21,659 bases of DNA from a virus. Shown here piece after piece: positions 13,414 through 20,128 of the stretch (positions are counted from its first letter, which is position 1; each line of letters opens with the position of its first letter). The notes under the pieces were generated by a model that was not told where the DNA came from, searched no databases, and saw only the letters and a program-made list of their open reading frames with translations. The position numbers were made by a program, and so were the translations under genes. The DNA lies in IMG/VR virus record IMGVR_UViG_3300035145_002537, positions 1-21,659 of that record. The stretch is one strand, 5' to 3'.

Positions 13414-13745
13414 TTGCGTTTCCTTGTTTTTCTTTTACTTGTTTTTGGTCTAATATTTTTCAAATTACGTCTACCTGATTTATTAATCCTTGTTAGACGT
13501 TGAGTTGTTCCTCTTGCTCTCTTTGTTCTTGCAGAAGCAACTTTCATTGCACTGCTTCTTCTTGCCTTTGCTTTTTTAATATTAATACTACTTTTAACTC
13601 TTTTAGGTTTATTACAAGTATCAGGTGATGCTACAATTCTACCTTTACGTGATCCCGCAGTGCAACGATATTTACGGACAAGTTTATTTCCCTTCCTGCC
13701 CATTATCTGAATAGCACCTTCTGTAAGGATTTCTGATATTATCAT
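13410..13745 (-). CDS. Very basic two-Cys protein, 111 aa (paralogue 1)
   Basis: The N-terminus MIISEILTEGAIQI is followed by a core KLVRKYRCTAGSRKGRIVAS and a second Cys, CNKPKRV, about 20 residues later; the remainder is dense in Arg and Lys up to KTSKRKTRKRK. It shares the RKYRCT-G-RKGRIV core with its neighbour at 13742-14053, so the two come from a tandem duplication. Such composition suggests nucleic-acid binding, perhaps with DNA in the capsid. The ILTE end of the N-terminus resembles a prohead-protease cleavage site. It overlaps both neighbours by 4 bases. Confidence 0.78.
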   Translation of the reverse strand: MIISEILTEGAIQIMGRKGNKLVRKYRCTAGSRKGRIVASPDTCNKPKRVKSSINIKKAKARRSSAMKVASARTKRARGTTQRLTRINKSGRRNLKNIRPKTSKRKTRKRK

Positions 13746-14053
13746 CTTCCTGTTTTAATCCTTGTTCTTTTACCACCTGAGGCTTTATTTAATTTTTGCA
13801 CTCTAATACTTGCAGGATTAACTCTTTTAGTCCTACGAGCCTTACGTGCCATTCTTGCTCCAAGTTTTGCTCTTGTTTTCTTCATGCGTATCTTTGCTTT
13901 TACATTAGGAGCCGCAAAACATTGTCCTATTTTAGAAACAATACGACCTTTGCGTTGTCCTGTCGTACAACGATACTTTCTAACTACTTTTTTTCCACTT
14001 CTTGCCCATATTTGTTTTTCAGCCAGAGGTGTGATAATTTCATCTATTTGCAT
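13742..14053 (-). CDS. Very basic two-Cys protein, 103 aa (paralogue 2)
   Basis: The N-terminus MQIDEIITPLAEKQIWARSG leads into KVVRKYRCTTGQRKGRIVSK with a second Cys in GQCFAAP, then an Arg/Lys-rich tail. The core matches the 111-aa neighbour closely, while the tails differ. It is the first gene of the basic pair, and its ATG lies only 8 bases after a CTAAATAC box (14061-14068) without a visible ribosome site. Likely virion-associated and DNA-binding (inference). The two conserved Cys may form a disulfide or bind metal. Confidence 0.78.
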   Translation of the reverse strand: MQIDEIITPLAEKQIWARSGKKVVRKYRCTTGQRKGRIVSKIGQCFAAPNVKAKIRMKKTRAKLGARMARKARRTKRVNPASIRVQKLNKASGGKRTRIKTGR

Positions 14054-14060
14054 AACACTT

Positions 14061-14068
14061 GTATTTAG
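14061..14068 (-). promoter_or_regulatory. Late-type variant CTAAATAC before the basic-protein pair
   Basis: CTAAATAC on the minus strand, 7 bases before the ATG at 14053. If it is a promoter, the message would be almost leaderless. Confidence 0.4.
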
Positions 14069-14080
14069 TGTTTAAATTGC

Positions 14081-14317
14081 TTAATTAAAGTTGATAAGAA
14101 TTACGATAATTGTGGAAAGTAGTCCTGCTACAATAGTACCTGCGGCACCAATTACTACTTTGATCATGGACTTGTTGCCATGTGTGATATCGTTATGGAT
14201 GTGTTCTACTTTTTCTTCGATCTTGGAAAGGCGACCCTCTAATACTTCGTACCTTTGGGCACAAAGATCAACGTGGGCTTCTAAGTTTTCTTTTTCTAAA
14301 TCTGTGGCTTTTGCCAT
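14081..14317 (-). CDS. Coiled-coil protein with C-terminal membrane anchor (XhlA-like)
   Basis: The start at 14317 (MAKATDLEKE) is favoured over the longer frame from 14332 because GGAGAG lies 8 bases upstream. The 78-aa protein has a coiled-coil region at residues 6-42 with a leucine/isoleucine heptad-like pattern, and one membrane segment at about 52-76 (VVIGAAGTIVAGLLSTIIVI). This layout is that of XhlA/hemolysin-like small phage membrane proteins that help holins. A lysis role is possible but unproven. It sits behind a repeat-bearing 120-base leader with a late-type TATAAATA. Confidence 0.7.
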   Translation of the reverse strand: MAKATDLEKENLEAHVDLCAQRYEVLEGRLSKIEEKVEHIHNDITHGNKSMIKVVIGAAGTIVAGLLSTIIVILINFN

Positions 14318-14340
14318 CTTTAATCTCTCCATTGTACCCT

Positions 14341-14356
14341 GCTCAAGGGTAAAATT
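14341..14356 (-). other. Small hairpin just before the XhlA-like start
   Basis: On the minus strand, ACCCT and AGGGT pair across TGAGC immediately ahead of the GGAGAG ribosome site. No T-run follows, so a translational role is more likely than termination. Confidence 0.3.
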
Positions 14357-14373
14357 AGTAAACTCGTTAGTTG

Positions 14374-14430
14374 GCCTAATTGTAATTTATGGATGCCTAA
14401 TTGTGATGTAAAGTTGCCTTAATGTAAAAA
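14374..14430 (-). repeat. Three degenerate 21-base tandem repeats
   Basis: On the plus strand GCCTAATTGTAATTTATGG recurs as GCCTAATTGTGATGTAAAG and degenerate GCCTTAATGTAAAAA, starting at 14374, 14395 and 14416, a period of 21 bases. They fill the gap between the late-type promoter (14431-14438) and the XhlA-like gene. A binding site for a regulator or mRNA repeat is possible. Confidence 0.6.
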
Positions 14431-14438
14431 TATTTATA
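14431..14438 (-). promoter_or_regulatory. T4-late-type promoter TATAAATA
   Basis: Exact TATAAATA on the minus strand, starting directly after the stop codon of the 138-aa gene and leading into the repeat-bearing leader of the XhlA-like gene. Confidence 0.65.
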
Positions 14439-14855
14439 CTATTCTGTAGTATCATTATCTGGTAAGATAAACACTATGTTGCGTTTCTTCTTATTAGTTG
14501 TCATAAACACATTGTTATTTATTGTAATTGATTCTGTAAGTCCTGGAATCATAGGTATAAGATCAAAGTCCTCTACCAGCGTTTTGTGATCAATGCCTGC
14601 TACTGCTGTATCAACGTTGAACTCAAATGTCCATACTTTATGTACCCCTTTGTAATCACTGCCAAAGCCAATGTCTGCTACATCTTGTTCTGTTACTTGT
14701 GGTTCAACATCATAATAGGGATTGAAACGCATACTTAAACAATTAAAGAAACTCATAAAGTTGCTTTGTTGATTCACTAACAGTTTATCAGTAGTATTAT
14801 GTTTATGCTTTTTGGTTTCGGTGATGTCCAATAATGTCTTAACAATGATTTTCAT
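14439..14855 (-). CDS. Conserved T4-like phage protein, 138 aa, function unknown
   Basis: The start MKIIVKTLLDITETKKHKHN and core QQSNFMSFFNCLSMRFNPYY, then IGFGSDYKGVHKVWTFEFNV, resemble conserved virion-region proteins of marine T4-like phages as far as I recall. The C-terminal half is beta-rich (KKRNIVFILPDND). It has no signal peptide or membrane segment. It follows a strong terminator by 18 bases, so transcription from above would be limited; no promoter is visible in that gap. It may depend on readthrough. No function can be given. Confidence 0.7.
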   Translation of the reverse strand: MKIIVKTLLDITETKKHKHNTTDKLLVNQQSNFMSFFNCLSMRFNPYYDVEPQVTEQDVADIGFGSDYKGVHKVWTFEFNVDTAVAGIDHKTLVEDFDLIPMIPGLTESITINNNVFMTTNKKKRNIVFILPDNDTTE

Positions 14856-14873
14856 AACATTACTTATCGGTCA

Positions 14874-14906
14874 TAAAAAAAGGGCCCAGTAAAAACTGAG
14901 CCCTTT
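14874..14906 (-). terminator. Strong rho-independent terminator after the 110-aa gene
   Basis: The minus strand forms a 12-bp stem, AAAGGGCTCAGT with ACTGGGCCCTTT (one G-U), around a 4-base T loop, followed by TTTTTTT. Its strength suggests the preceding 110-aa gene is a discrete, highly expressed unit. Confidence 0.93.
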
Positions 14907-14926
14907 AGTGTTAATACTAAAAAGTA

Positions 14927-15259
14927 TTATGATGCGTCGAAAGCGTCTAAGTCTCTTACCACAACTGTTTGTGCAGAAAGATCAACACCGTCAACTGTAC
15001 CCATGTTCTGTAAACGCTCTGTAGCCGCAGTTGCGTCAAAAGCATGACCATCTACGATTGCAAAAATTTTACCTTGTGTACCTGTTGATTTGTACATTAA
15101 AGGTGAAAACTCTTGTACGATTTGAGCAAGAGCACCGTCAACACCGTCTTTCGCCGCTAATGATACACCAGCGTCGATTTCGATAGCAATAGTTTGCCCT
15201 GGGTTATATTGAACGTCATGATCGCGTCCGTCTTGATTTACTTTTGTGATTCCAGCCAT
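14927..15259 (-). CDS. Small acidic, probably abundant structural protein, 110 aa
   Basis: The protein reads MAGITKVNQDGRDHDVQYNP, then a regular Gly/Ala/Asp-rich beta-like sequence without Cys or Trp. An autonomous unit surrounds it: a CTAAATAC box, an 80-base leader with two hairpins, a strong AGGAG ribosome site, and a 12-bp terminator. This is the arrangement of a highly expressed small virion protein, such as a capsid decoration or head protein. I do not recognise the fold, so that role is inference from context and composition. Confidence 0.75.
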   Translation of the reverse strand: MAGITKVNQDGRDHDVQYNPGQTIAIEIDAGVSLAAKDGVDGALAQIVQEFSPLMYKSTGTQGKIFAIVDGHAFDATAATERLQNMGTVDGVDLSAQTVVVRDLDAFDAS

Positions 15260-15285
15260 TTTATTTCTCCTATATGTTTTTCTCT

Positions 15286-15347
15286 GAGAATGTATTCTCT
15301 CTAATGACCCATCTTCGTTACTCTACGAAGTTGTTATAAGTATTTAG
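15286..15347 (-). promoter_or_regulatory. Late-type box and structured leader of the 110-aa gene
   Basis: CTAAATAC lies at 15347-15340. The leader then carries a perfect hairpin CTTCGT/ACGAAG with a 6-base loop (15330-15313) and a second GAGAA/TTCTC hairpin (15299-15286), before AGGAG at 15272-15268. Such 5' hairpins commonly stabilise phage messages. Confidence 0.55.
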
Positions 15348-15362
15348 TCTTTTTTGGAATTA

Positions 15363-16238
15363 TTACTTCTTATGCTGTTGTTTTGCACGTTTTTCAAGTG
15401 CTCTTAGCATAGAAATAAAGGCAGGACCGCCTTTTACTATATTATCTATAGTTTCGATAGCAGGCATATAACCCTGTACGATGTTCTTAGGAATGCTTTG
15501 ATTTGCCTTAGCCATTTCTATAAACTTCTTAGCAAATATAAGATTCTTTGTTCCAACAAGATATCTATACAGTGCAAGGTCTCTTCCTTGTACAATAATA
15601 TCTGGTGTGCTAATAGTTGGTTCTGGATCACTAATCTTAGCAGTTTCAAGATCTCTAACTGAAGCAAGTTTTTCTACATATTCAATTATATCACTTGAAC
15701 GTAGTTTTGCCCTTACTGCAAATATCAAACGTGTTACAATCTTTTTCTTGTCTGCTGTTGATAATCTTTCTAAATTAAAAATACTTCTTCGCACATCTTT
15801 ATAGTCTGCATTCTGTATTCTTAACGCTGATTCAATACTAACTAATACCTGCTGATCGTTCATGTTAGATGAACGGCCACTTGCTAATCCCATTAGGTAT
15901 CTATTGAATGCCATAACAGGTAAAGTTGTTTGGCTTCTAACAGCAAGAGCACTTTTTGGATCTTTTAATTTCTTAAGTGCTTCTGCATCGCCTGTGACAA
16001 AGTAAGCAAAATTATACAGATCAGTTGAATACATTCTAAAATGTTTATAACTATCTCTGCTCGTGGTCTTTTTGGCATATCCATGAGCGAATGGAGCAAA
16101 CTGTGGATATCTTCTAAGCAGTTCTAAACTTAGCAAAGTAAGATACAATCGCTCACAACAATCTGTATAGGTAAGAACCTTTTGATTATTGCTATCGCGA
16201 GTCATTCTCGCTTCATGAAGTTCTGCCAAAAATTGCAT
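15363..16238 (-). CDS. Helical conserved phage protein, 291 aa, possibly virion-internal
   Basis: Nearly all-helical, starting MQFLAELHEARMTRDSNNQK; the LHE-A segment resembles a prohead-protease cleavage site. No catalytic motif is obvious. Basic residues dominate the C-terminal end (RALEKRAKQQHKK). It is coupled by a one-base overlap to the 142-aa gene upstream. The length and all-helical pattern fit conserved structural-region proteins of T4-like phages. Function unknown; membership of the virion block is inferred from position and N-terminus. Confidence 0.7.
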   Translation of the reverse strand: MQFLAELHEARMTRDSNNQKVLTYTDCCERLYLTLLSLELLRRYPQFAPFAHGYAKKTTSRDSYKHFRMYSTDLYNFAYFVTGDAEALKKLKDPKSALAVRSQTTLPVMAFNRYLMGLASGRSSNMNDQQVLVSIESALRIQNADYKDVRRSIFNLERLSTADKKKIVTRLIFAVRAKLRSSDIIEYVEKLASVRDLETAKISDPEPTISTPDIIVQGRDLALYRYLVGTKNLIFAKKFIEMAKANQSIPKNIVQGYMPAIETIDNIVKGGPAFISMLRALEKRAKQQHKK

Positions 16239-16666
16239 TAGTAGTTACTCTTCTCCGGTGAATCACCTGGTTGGTATTTGTCTAAGAATGCTTTGACCAT
16301 TGCGTTTTGATCACCTGCATTTAATAACATAGAAAGTGTATCTGCCTGCTGTACATCTTTTGTAAACTGACGCTTAACATCAGGCTTAACTTTGTCTGTA
16401 GTTAATAACATTTTAATAACCATTGCTTGTTGTACTGAGACGTTGTGTTTTTTACCATCGTCAGTTGTAACTTGTTTAACTGGATTAGGATTGCCACGCG
16501 AGTCAAGTATCTTGCCCACTTGTACAATCATTGGTGTTTGTTTAAAATCAGGATCAAGACCAGCATTGTCATCGTCTGCTGAGTCTGGACCTCCAAGACC
16601 TAAGTCTCTCATATCGTCATCGATTTCGTGCATTTTCACGTCATCTAACATTTCTTTAAGTTTCAT
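16238..16666 (-). CDS. Acidic conserved phage protein, 142 aa, function unknown
   Basis: The N-terminal 45 residues are very acidic (MKLKEMLDDVKMHEIDDDMR, then Asp-rich), followed by a compact region PMIVQVGKILDSRGNPNPVK and a helical half with VQQAMVIKMLLTT. The N-terminus fits the shared MK-x-x-E-hydrophobic pattern. It lies 9 bases after the 540-aa gene and overlaps the next by one base. An acidic small protein among capsid-type genes could be a scaffold or cargo factor, but this is inference. Confidence 0.68.
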   Translation of the reverse strand: MKLKEMLDDVKMHEIDDDMRDLGLGGPDSADDDNAGLDPDFKQTPMIVQVGKILDSRGNPNPVKQVTTDDGKKHNVSVQQAMVIKMLLTTDKVKPDVKRQFTKDVQQADTLSMLLNAGDQNAMVKAFLDKYQPGDSPEKSNY

Positions 16667-16675
16667 AGTTTGCTC

Positions 16676-18298
16676 CTATCTCATTTGTGCTCTGTTAGCC
16701 GCAGTAAATCCTCTGCGATTAACAAGTTTCATATCTCCTGTTGGATCAGACAGCACATATCCTTCTCCTCCAGGTTGACCATTAATGGTCGCAACTACAT
16801 CACTATCCTGTGAATCAAGTTGACTAATAATGTTATCTTTAACTTTCATAATACCATTTACTGTATCCCAGATAGCACTAAAAGTATTAATGTTTTGTTT
16901 GATATATTGTGTAATCTTTTCTTGTTTGTTTCTGCTTACTTTGCTATTACTTAACCATTTAAGGAAGTCACGCCCTAAGTTATCTAATCCTGTGTCAACT
17001 TTACTGTTGGTATATGAATATAATATGTCGGCAAAGTCAGAGACTTTCATTTGTTGCAATTTGCTTTTGTCAAGGAAACTGTCAATAGAACTTGCATTTT
17101 TATTAATGAGAGCCTCTAACTTGTTTACCGACGTTTCGTCTACCTTAGGGGCTTCGGAAACTGTTACAGGTGGAATAACAAATAGGTCATTGCCTTGGAA
17201 CATATCAAATGTTGTCAACGGCGATTCTGTACCATCTTCATCTACCACCTTGTGAATAACTACACCAACTGAACTTTGTCCTATCCTCTTGCCAATCTTA
17301 CTGTCAGCCTTAACCATATACTGTACAATTTGTGGCTTGAACATATACACATCTTGTTCTAAGTTTGGTGTGTTAAAATAGAGCATATCTCCTTTGAAGT
17401 ATCCTCTAAAACTTTCTGGGGTTGCTTTCTCCATTACAGAGTAAGCCTTTTTCATATTACTTGCAAGTGCTTTGAAACCTTCTGGATTCTTTTGTGCACC
17501 TGGACGATTTAGAAACATTTTTTCTACTGCTTCAGGACTTTTGTTTTTTCCATCGTATCCTTTTGCTCCAAATCCTCCTTTGTCGGTAAGCATAAACTTT
17601 CCATCTTCATCGCGTCCAAAAATGACTGCGGGAGACCCGTCCCATTTAATAGTAACTTTTCCCTGTCCGCCACCTGCTAACTCCTTCAACTGTTGTAAAG
17701 CACGTTTCGCACCAGCACTACCTTGAAAGAAAACTAAATCTTCTGCGTGTTGGATACGTGCTTCTGCTTCATATAATTTGCTTTCAACTTTTGTTCTTGT
17801 TTTTGCTTTGTTATAAAGTTCTATACCTTGTTTTGCATTTATTGGCTTAGGATATGTTTTGCTATTTGAATACCAAGCCTTTTGACTGTAAGTCCAAGTA
17901 ATACCTTGCTCATCAGTAAATGCACTACCGTCTTTTAATTCTCTTGGAGACAAGATAGGTTCACTTGAAAGAACACCTCGCTTTTGTGTTCCTTGTCCAG
18001 TTGCTGGAGCATCATCTTTCTTTTGAAACTTTGTTCCTGCTTTGGGTTTGTCAGGTGTAAGAGCACCTTTGACATCACTTGCAGTCTGTCCAATTGATCT
18101 AATTACACTACCAAGGTCACCTTTGGCTTTATTACCTGCTCCGACTTTACCAAGTTCTCTGCCTTTCTTAAATGCCGCTTTGGCTTTAGAAAGTATACCT
18201 GGTTCTTTCTCTCCGGGATTTGTAATCTGCTGAGTGGTAGTTTGATCGTCATACTTTTGTTTGACGGGTGCTTCTATTTTAAAATCTTTAAACTTCAT
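16676..18298 (-). CDS. Protein with ligase/nucleotidyltransferase-like motifs (DUF6267-like)
   Basis: Four parts are visible in the 540 aa. Residues 1-14 (MKFKDFKIEAPVKQ) resemble a capsid-targeting sequence with an IE-A cleavage site. A low-complexity Lys/Gly/Pro linker covers about 15-115. A core from about 178 has K218-W-D-G (TIKWDGSPAVIFGRD), like ligase motif I; FKGD at 301-304 is like motif III; EGYV at 512-515 is like motif IV; and K524-LV is like motif V. These match the order in covalent nucleotidyltransferases (DNA/RNA ligases, capping enzymes), which bind AMP or GMP to the motif I Lys. The 11-base overlap with the pol-beta-like gene suggests a joint task. I recall this family as DUF6267. 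Enzyme activity is inference; motifs IV-V lie unusually far from motif I. Confidence 0.7.
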   Translation of the reverse strand: MKFKDFKIEAPVKQKYDDQTTTQQITNPGEKEPGILSKAKAAFKKGRELGKVGAGNKAKGDLGSVIRSIGQTASDVKGALTPDKPKAGTKFQKKDDAPATGQGTQKRGVLSSEPILSPRELKDGSAFTDEQGITWTYSQKAWYSNSKTYPKPINAKQGIELYNKAKTRTKVESKLYEAEARIQHAEDLVFFQGSAGAKRALQQLKELAGGGQGKVTIKWDGSPAVIFGRDEDGKFMLTDKGGFGAKGYDGKNKSPEAVEKMFLNRPGAQKNPEGFKALASNMKKAYSVMEKATPESFRGYFKGDMLYFNTPNLEQDVYMFKPQIVQYMVKADSKIGKRIGQSSVGVVIHKVVDEDGTESPLTTFDMFQGNDLFVIPPVTVSEAPKVDETSVNKLEALINKNASSIDSFLDKSKLQQMKVSDFADILYSYTNSKVDTGLDNLGRDFLKWLSNSKVSRNKQEKITQYIKQNINTFSAIWDTVNGIMKVKDNIISQLDSQDSDVVATINGQPGGEGYVLSDPTGDMKLVNRRGFTAANRAQMR

Positions 18299-19049
18299 TT
18301 AACTTATCCAATGTATTTCTAAACCATTCTCGTCCTTCTAACGCAACTGCTTCAGGTAATTTTAATCCGTCTTTTTCAAAGTACTTCATTGCATCGTCTA
18401 CCATTGCTTTGTAATTAGGATCACCTTTGATCTTAGCAACAATAGTTTCAACACTATCTAAGTCTTGTCCTTTTGCATTGTCCCCTAACAAGTATTGTGC
18501 AATCTCATCTGGGTTTTTAGAAACTGTTTTATTTGTAATTCTATCTACAAGTCCTGTTTGACTGTTAAATTTATATCCATGAAACTTTGCAATGCTTGAA
18601 ATAAGAACTGCTCTGTGCATACCTTTGTAAGGTGTATCATCGCCCGAACCTTTCATAGCAAACTTCATAAACTCTGGTTCGCCAAACATCAAGTCTAATT
18701 GCACAAAGCCATTTTTAACATCACCTTTGATTGGAGTTTTAAAATGTACATTAATACCTGACTTAGCAATCCATGCTCTGTCATCGTCACCTGGTGCATT
18801 CTTTTGTTTCCAGGCTTTTAGTTTTGCAACAATGTCATCTTTGGAAACTTTGTCTTTGTCAACAGCAATATCCATATCGCCACTGGTACTACGAATACCT
18901 GTTGATCCAAGTTTATGATTAACAAGATCTATTCCAATGATCTTTTCTGCCCATTGTAGAGTAGGATCTACATCTGCTTGATTAATGCGTTGGGTTACTG
19001 GAGTTCCGTCTTCGTTTTTAAAAACATTTCCACCTTCTTTTAGAATCAT
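18288..19049 (-). CDS. Pol-beta-like nucleotidyltransferase
   Basis: Residues 48-60 read GSTGIRSTSGDMD, the GS...DxD signature of the pol-beta nucleotidyltransferase superfamily, with D58 and D60 as metal ligands and a third acidic residue, D119, in FVQLDLMFG. The following helical half fits a nucleotide-binding helical domain. It could add nucleotides to an RNA, a protein or a small molecule. It overlaps the ligase-like gene by 11 bases and the 85-aa gene by one, so the three are translated together. Its own N-terminus, MILKEGGNVF, is short before the domain. Similar genes occur in T4-like marine phages near the same partner. Target unknown. Confidence 0.78.
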   Translation of the reverse strand: MILKEGGNVFKNEDGTPVTQRINQADVDPTLQWAEKIIGIDLVNHKLGSTGIRSTSGDMDIAVDKDKVSKDDIVAKLKAWKQKNAPGDDDRAWIAKSGINVHFKTPIKGDVKNGFVQLDLMFGEPEFMKFAMKGSGDDTPYKGMHRAVLISSIAKFHGYKFNSQTGLVDRITNKTVSKNPDEIAQYLLGDNAKGQDLDSVETIVAKIKGDPNYKAMVDDAMKYFEKDGLKLPEAVALEGREWFRNTLDKLNEV

Positions 19050-19306
19050 TACTGCCCCTTTTTGCTCTCTTGTACTTTTTGAACGCCTCTTCTAAATTTC
19101 TTAGGATCACCTGTTCTGATGCTATTAATAAATCTACGTTCAAGATCCAACGCTTCTTCACTGCCGTAAGTTTCGTTAATTCTGTTAAGAAGATTTACAG
19201 CACTTTCAATAATATTTGCGCCAGTAGTAGCAATAAAAGAGTCATTATCTCTATCGCGGTGAAGATTGTTTAATTCTTCGAGTATTGATCTGGTTCGTTT
19301 TTTCAT
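19049..19306 (-). CDS. Conserved T4-like phage protein, 85 aa, function unknown
   Basis: A small basic helical protein, MKKRTRSILEELNNLHRDRD, then GANIIESAVNLLNRI and ALDLERRFINSIRTGDPKKF. I recognise this as a conserved small protein of T4-like marine phages located before the nucleotidyltransferase, but its role is unknown. AAGGAAA precedes the ATG. It is the first gene after a CATAAATA late-type box (19326-19333), so it probably starts the long leftward virion-type unit. Confidence 0.75.
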   Translation of the reverse strand: MKKRTRSILEELNNLHRDRDNDSFIATTGANIIESAVNLLNRINETYGSEEALDLERRFINSIRTGDPKKFRRGVQKVQESKKGQ

Positions 19307-19325
19307 AATACAGTTTCCTTACTAC

Positions 19326-19333
19326 TATTTATG
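19326..19333 (-). promoter_or_regulatory. Leftward late-type promoter CATAAATA
   Basis: CATAAATA on the minus strand about 20 bases before the 85-aa gene; it lies only 10 bases from an opposing AATAAATA serving the lipase. Confidence 0.6.
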
Positions 19334-19343
19334 GCGATTTACA

Positions 19344-19351
19344 AATAAATA
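19344..19351 (+). promoter_or_regulatory. Rightward late-type promoter AATAAATA for the lipase
   Basis: AATAAATA on the plus strand about 22 bases before the lipase ATG, followed by AAGGAGGG as the ribosome site. With the minus-strand box it makes a compact divergent pair. Confidence 0.45.
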
Positions 19352-19372
19352 TTGTAAAGAAGGAGGGCAACA

Positions 19373-20128
19373 ATGTCAATCAAAGACTTTACTTTTAACG
19401 AACGCAGTTTATTGTTCGCTAAATTAGCACAAATTGCATACTTAAAGCCTGAAGATGCAACCAAACACGTTAAAAAATTAGGCTTTACAACTGTAGAATT
19501 TTACAACATAGACGGAGCCCAAGCATATCGCTTTATGAACAAGCATGATCTGGTAATTGCTTGTAGAGGAACTGAGCCAACAGAATACAATGATATCAAA
19601 GCAGATGCAAACGCATTACCTGTTATTGCTGAAACTGTTAGCAGAGTACACAGAGGGTTCAAACAAGAAGTAGACGAACTATGGCCGTTGGTATTGGAAG
19701 ACCTTAAACGTAAAGCCAATGATAAAAAAGAAATTTGGTTTTGTGGTCATTCATTAGGAGCGGCTATGGCAACTATTATGTCAAGTCGTTGTCACTTATA
19801 TCCAGATGTAGAACCTGTACAGGAACTTTACACATTTGGCTCACCAAGAGTAGGTTGGCCAGAATATGTAAAGAGCCTTGGAGTTACACATCATCGTTGG
19901 GTAAACAACAATGACATAGTTACACGAGTTCCGTTATGGTTAATGGGATATAGACACCACGGCACTGAACACTATCTAAATGCCTATGGATTAAAACGTA
20001 GTCCAACAGGTTGGCAAAGAGTAAAAGATCGTTTCCGAGGTATGTGGATGGGTGTCAAACAAGGAAAAATTGATAACTTCTCTGACCATAGCATGGTTGA
20101 GTATGTCAAACACATTTCTAAATTATAA
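19373..20128 (+). CDS. Class-3 lipase (alpha/beta hydrolase)
   Basis: The only rightward gene. The 251-aa alpha/beta hydrolase shows the class-3 lipase pattern: LVIACRGTEP near 60-69 (oxyanion strand), the nucleophile elbow GHSLGA with S127, then FGSPRVG, D181 in NNNDIVTRVP and a His (196 or 200) in YRHHGTEHYLN, completing a Ser-Asp-His triad. It should cleave ester bonds in lipids. There is no signal peptide, so it would act in the cytoplasm, perhaps on the inner membrane at lysis or on host storage lipids. AAGGAGGG precedes the ATG. It ends convergent with the dehydrogenase gene, 6 bases overlapping, without a terminator between. An inverted, self-contained gene suggests late acquisition. 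Confidence 0.87.
   Translation: MSIKDFTFNERSLLFAKLAQIAYLKPEDATKHVKKLGFTTVEFYNIDGAQAYRFMNKHDLVIACRGTEPTEYNDIKADANALPVIAETVSRVHRGFKQEVDELWPLVLEDLKRKANDKKEIWFCGHSLGAAMATIMSSRCHLYPDVEPVQELYTFGSPRVGWPEYVKSLGVTHHRWVNNNDIVTRVPLWLMGYRHHGTEHYLNAYGLKRSPTGWQRVKDRFRGMWMGVKQGKIDNFSDHSMVEYVKHISKL

Noticed and set aside
14374-14430. A CRISPR array
   Set aside because: The units are contiguous 21-base degenerate repeats without spacers and there are no cas genes.
14508-14525. Another late promoter inside the 138-aa gene
   Set aside because: AATAAATA occurs within coding sequence, as also near 12446, and no gene starts suitably downstream. It is a chance match in AT-rich DNA.
16392-16778. A plus-strand open frame of 128 codons
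   Set aside because: Antisense to the acidic 142-aa gene and the end of the 540-aa gene; no ribosome site, and composition is a shadow.
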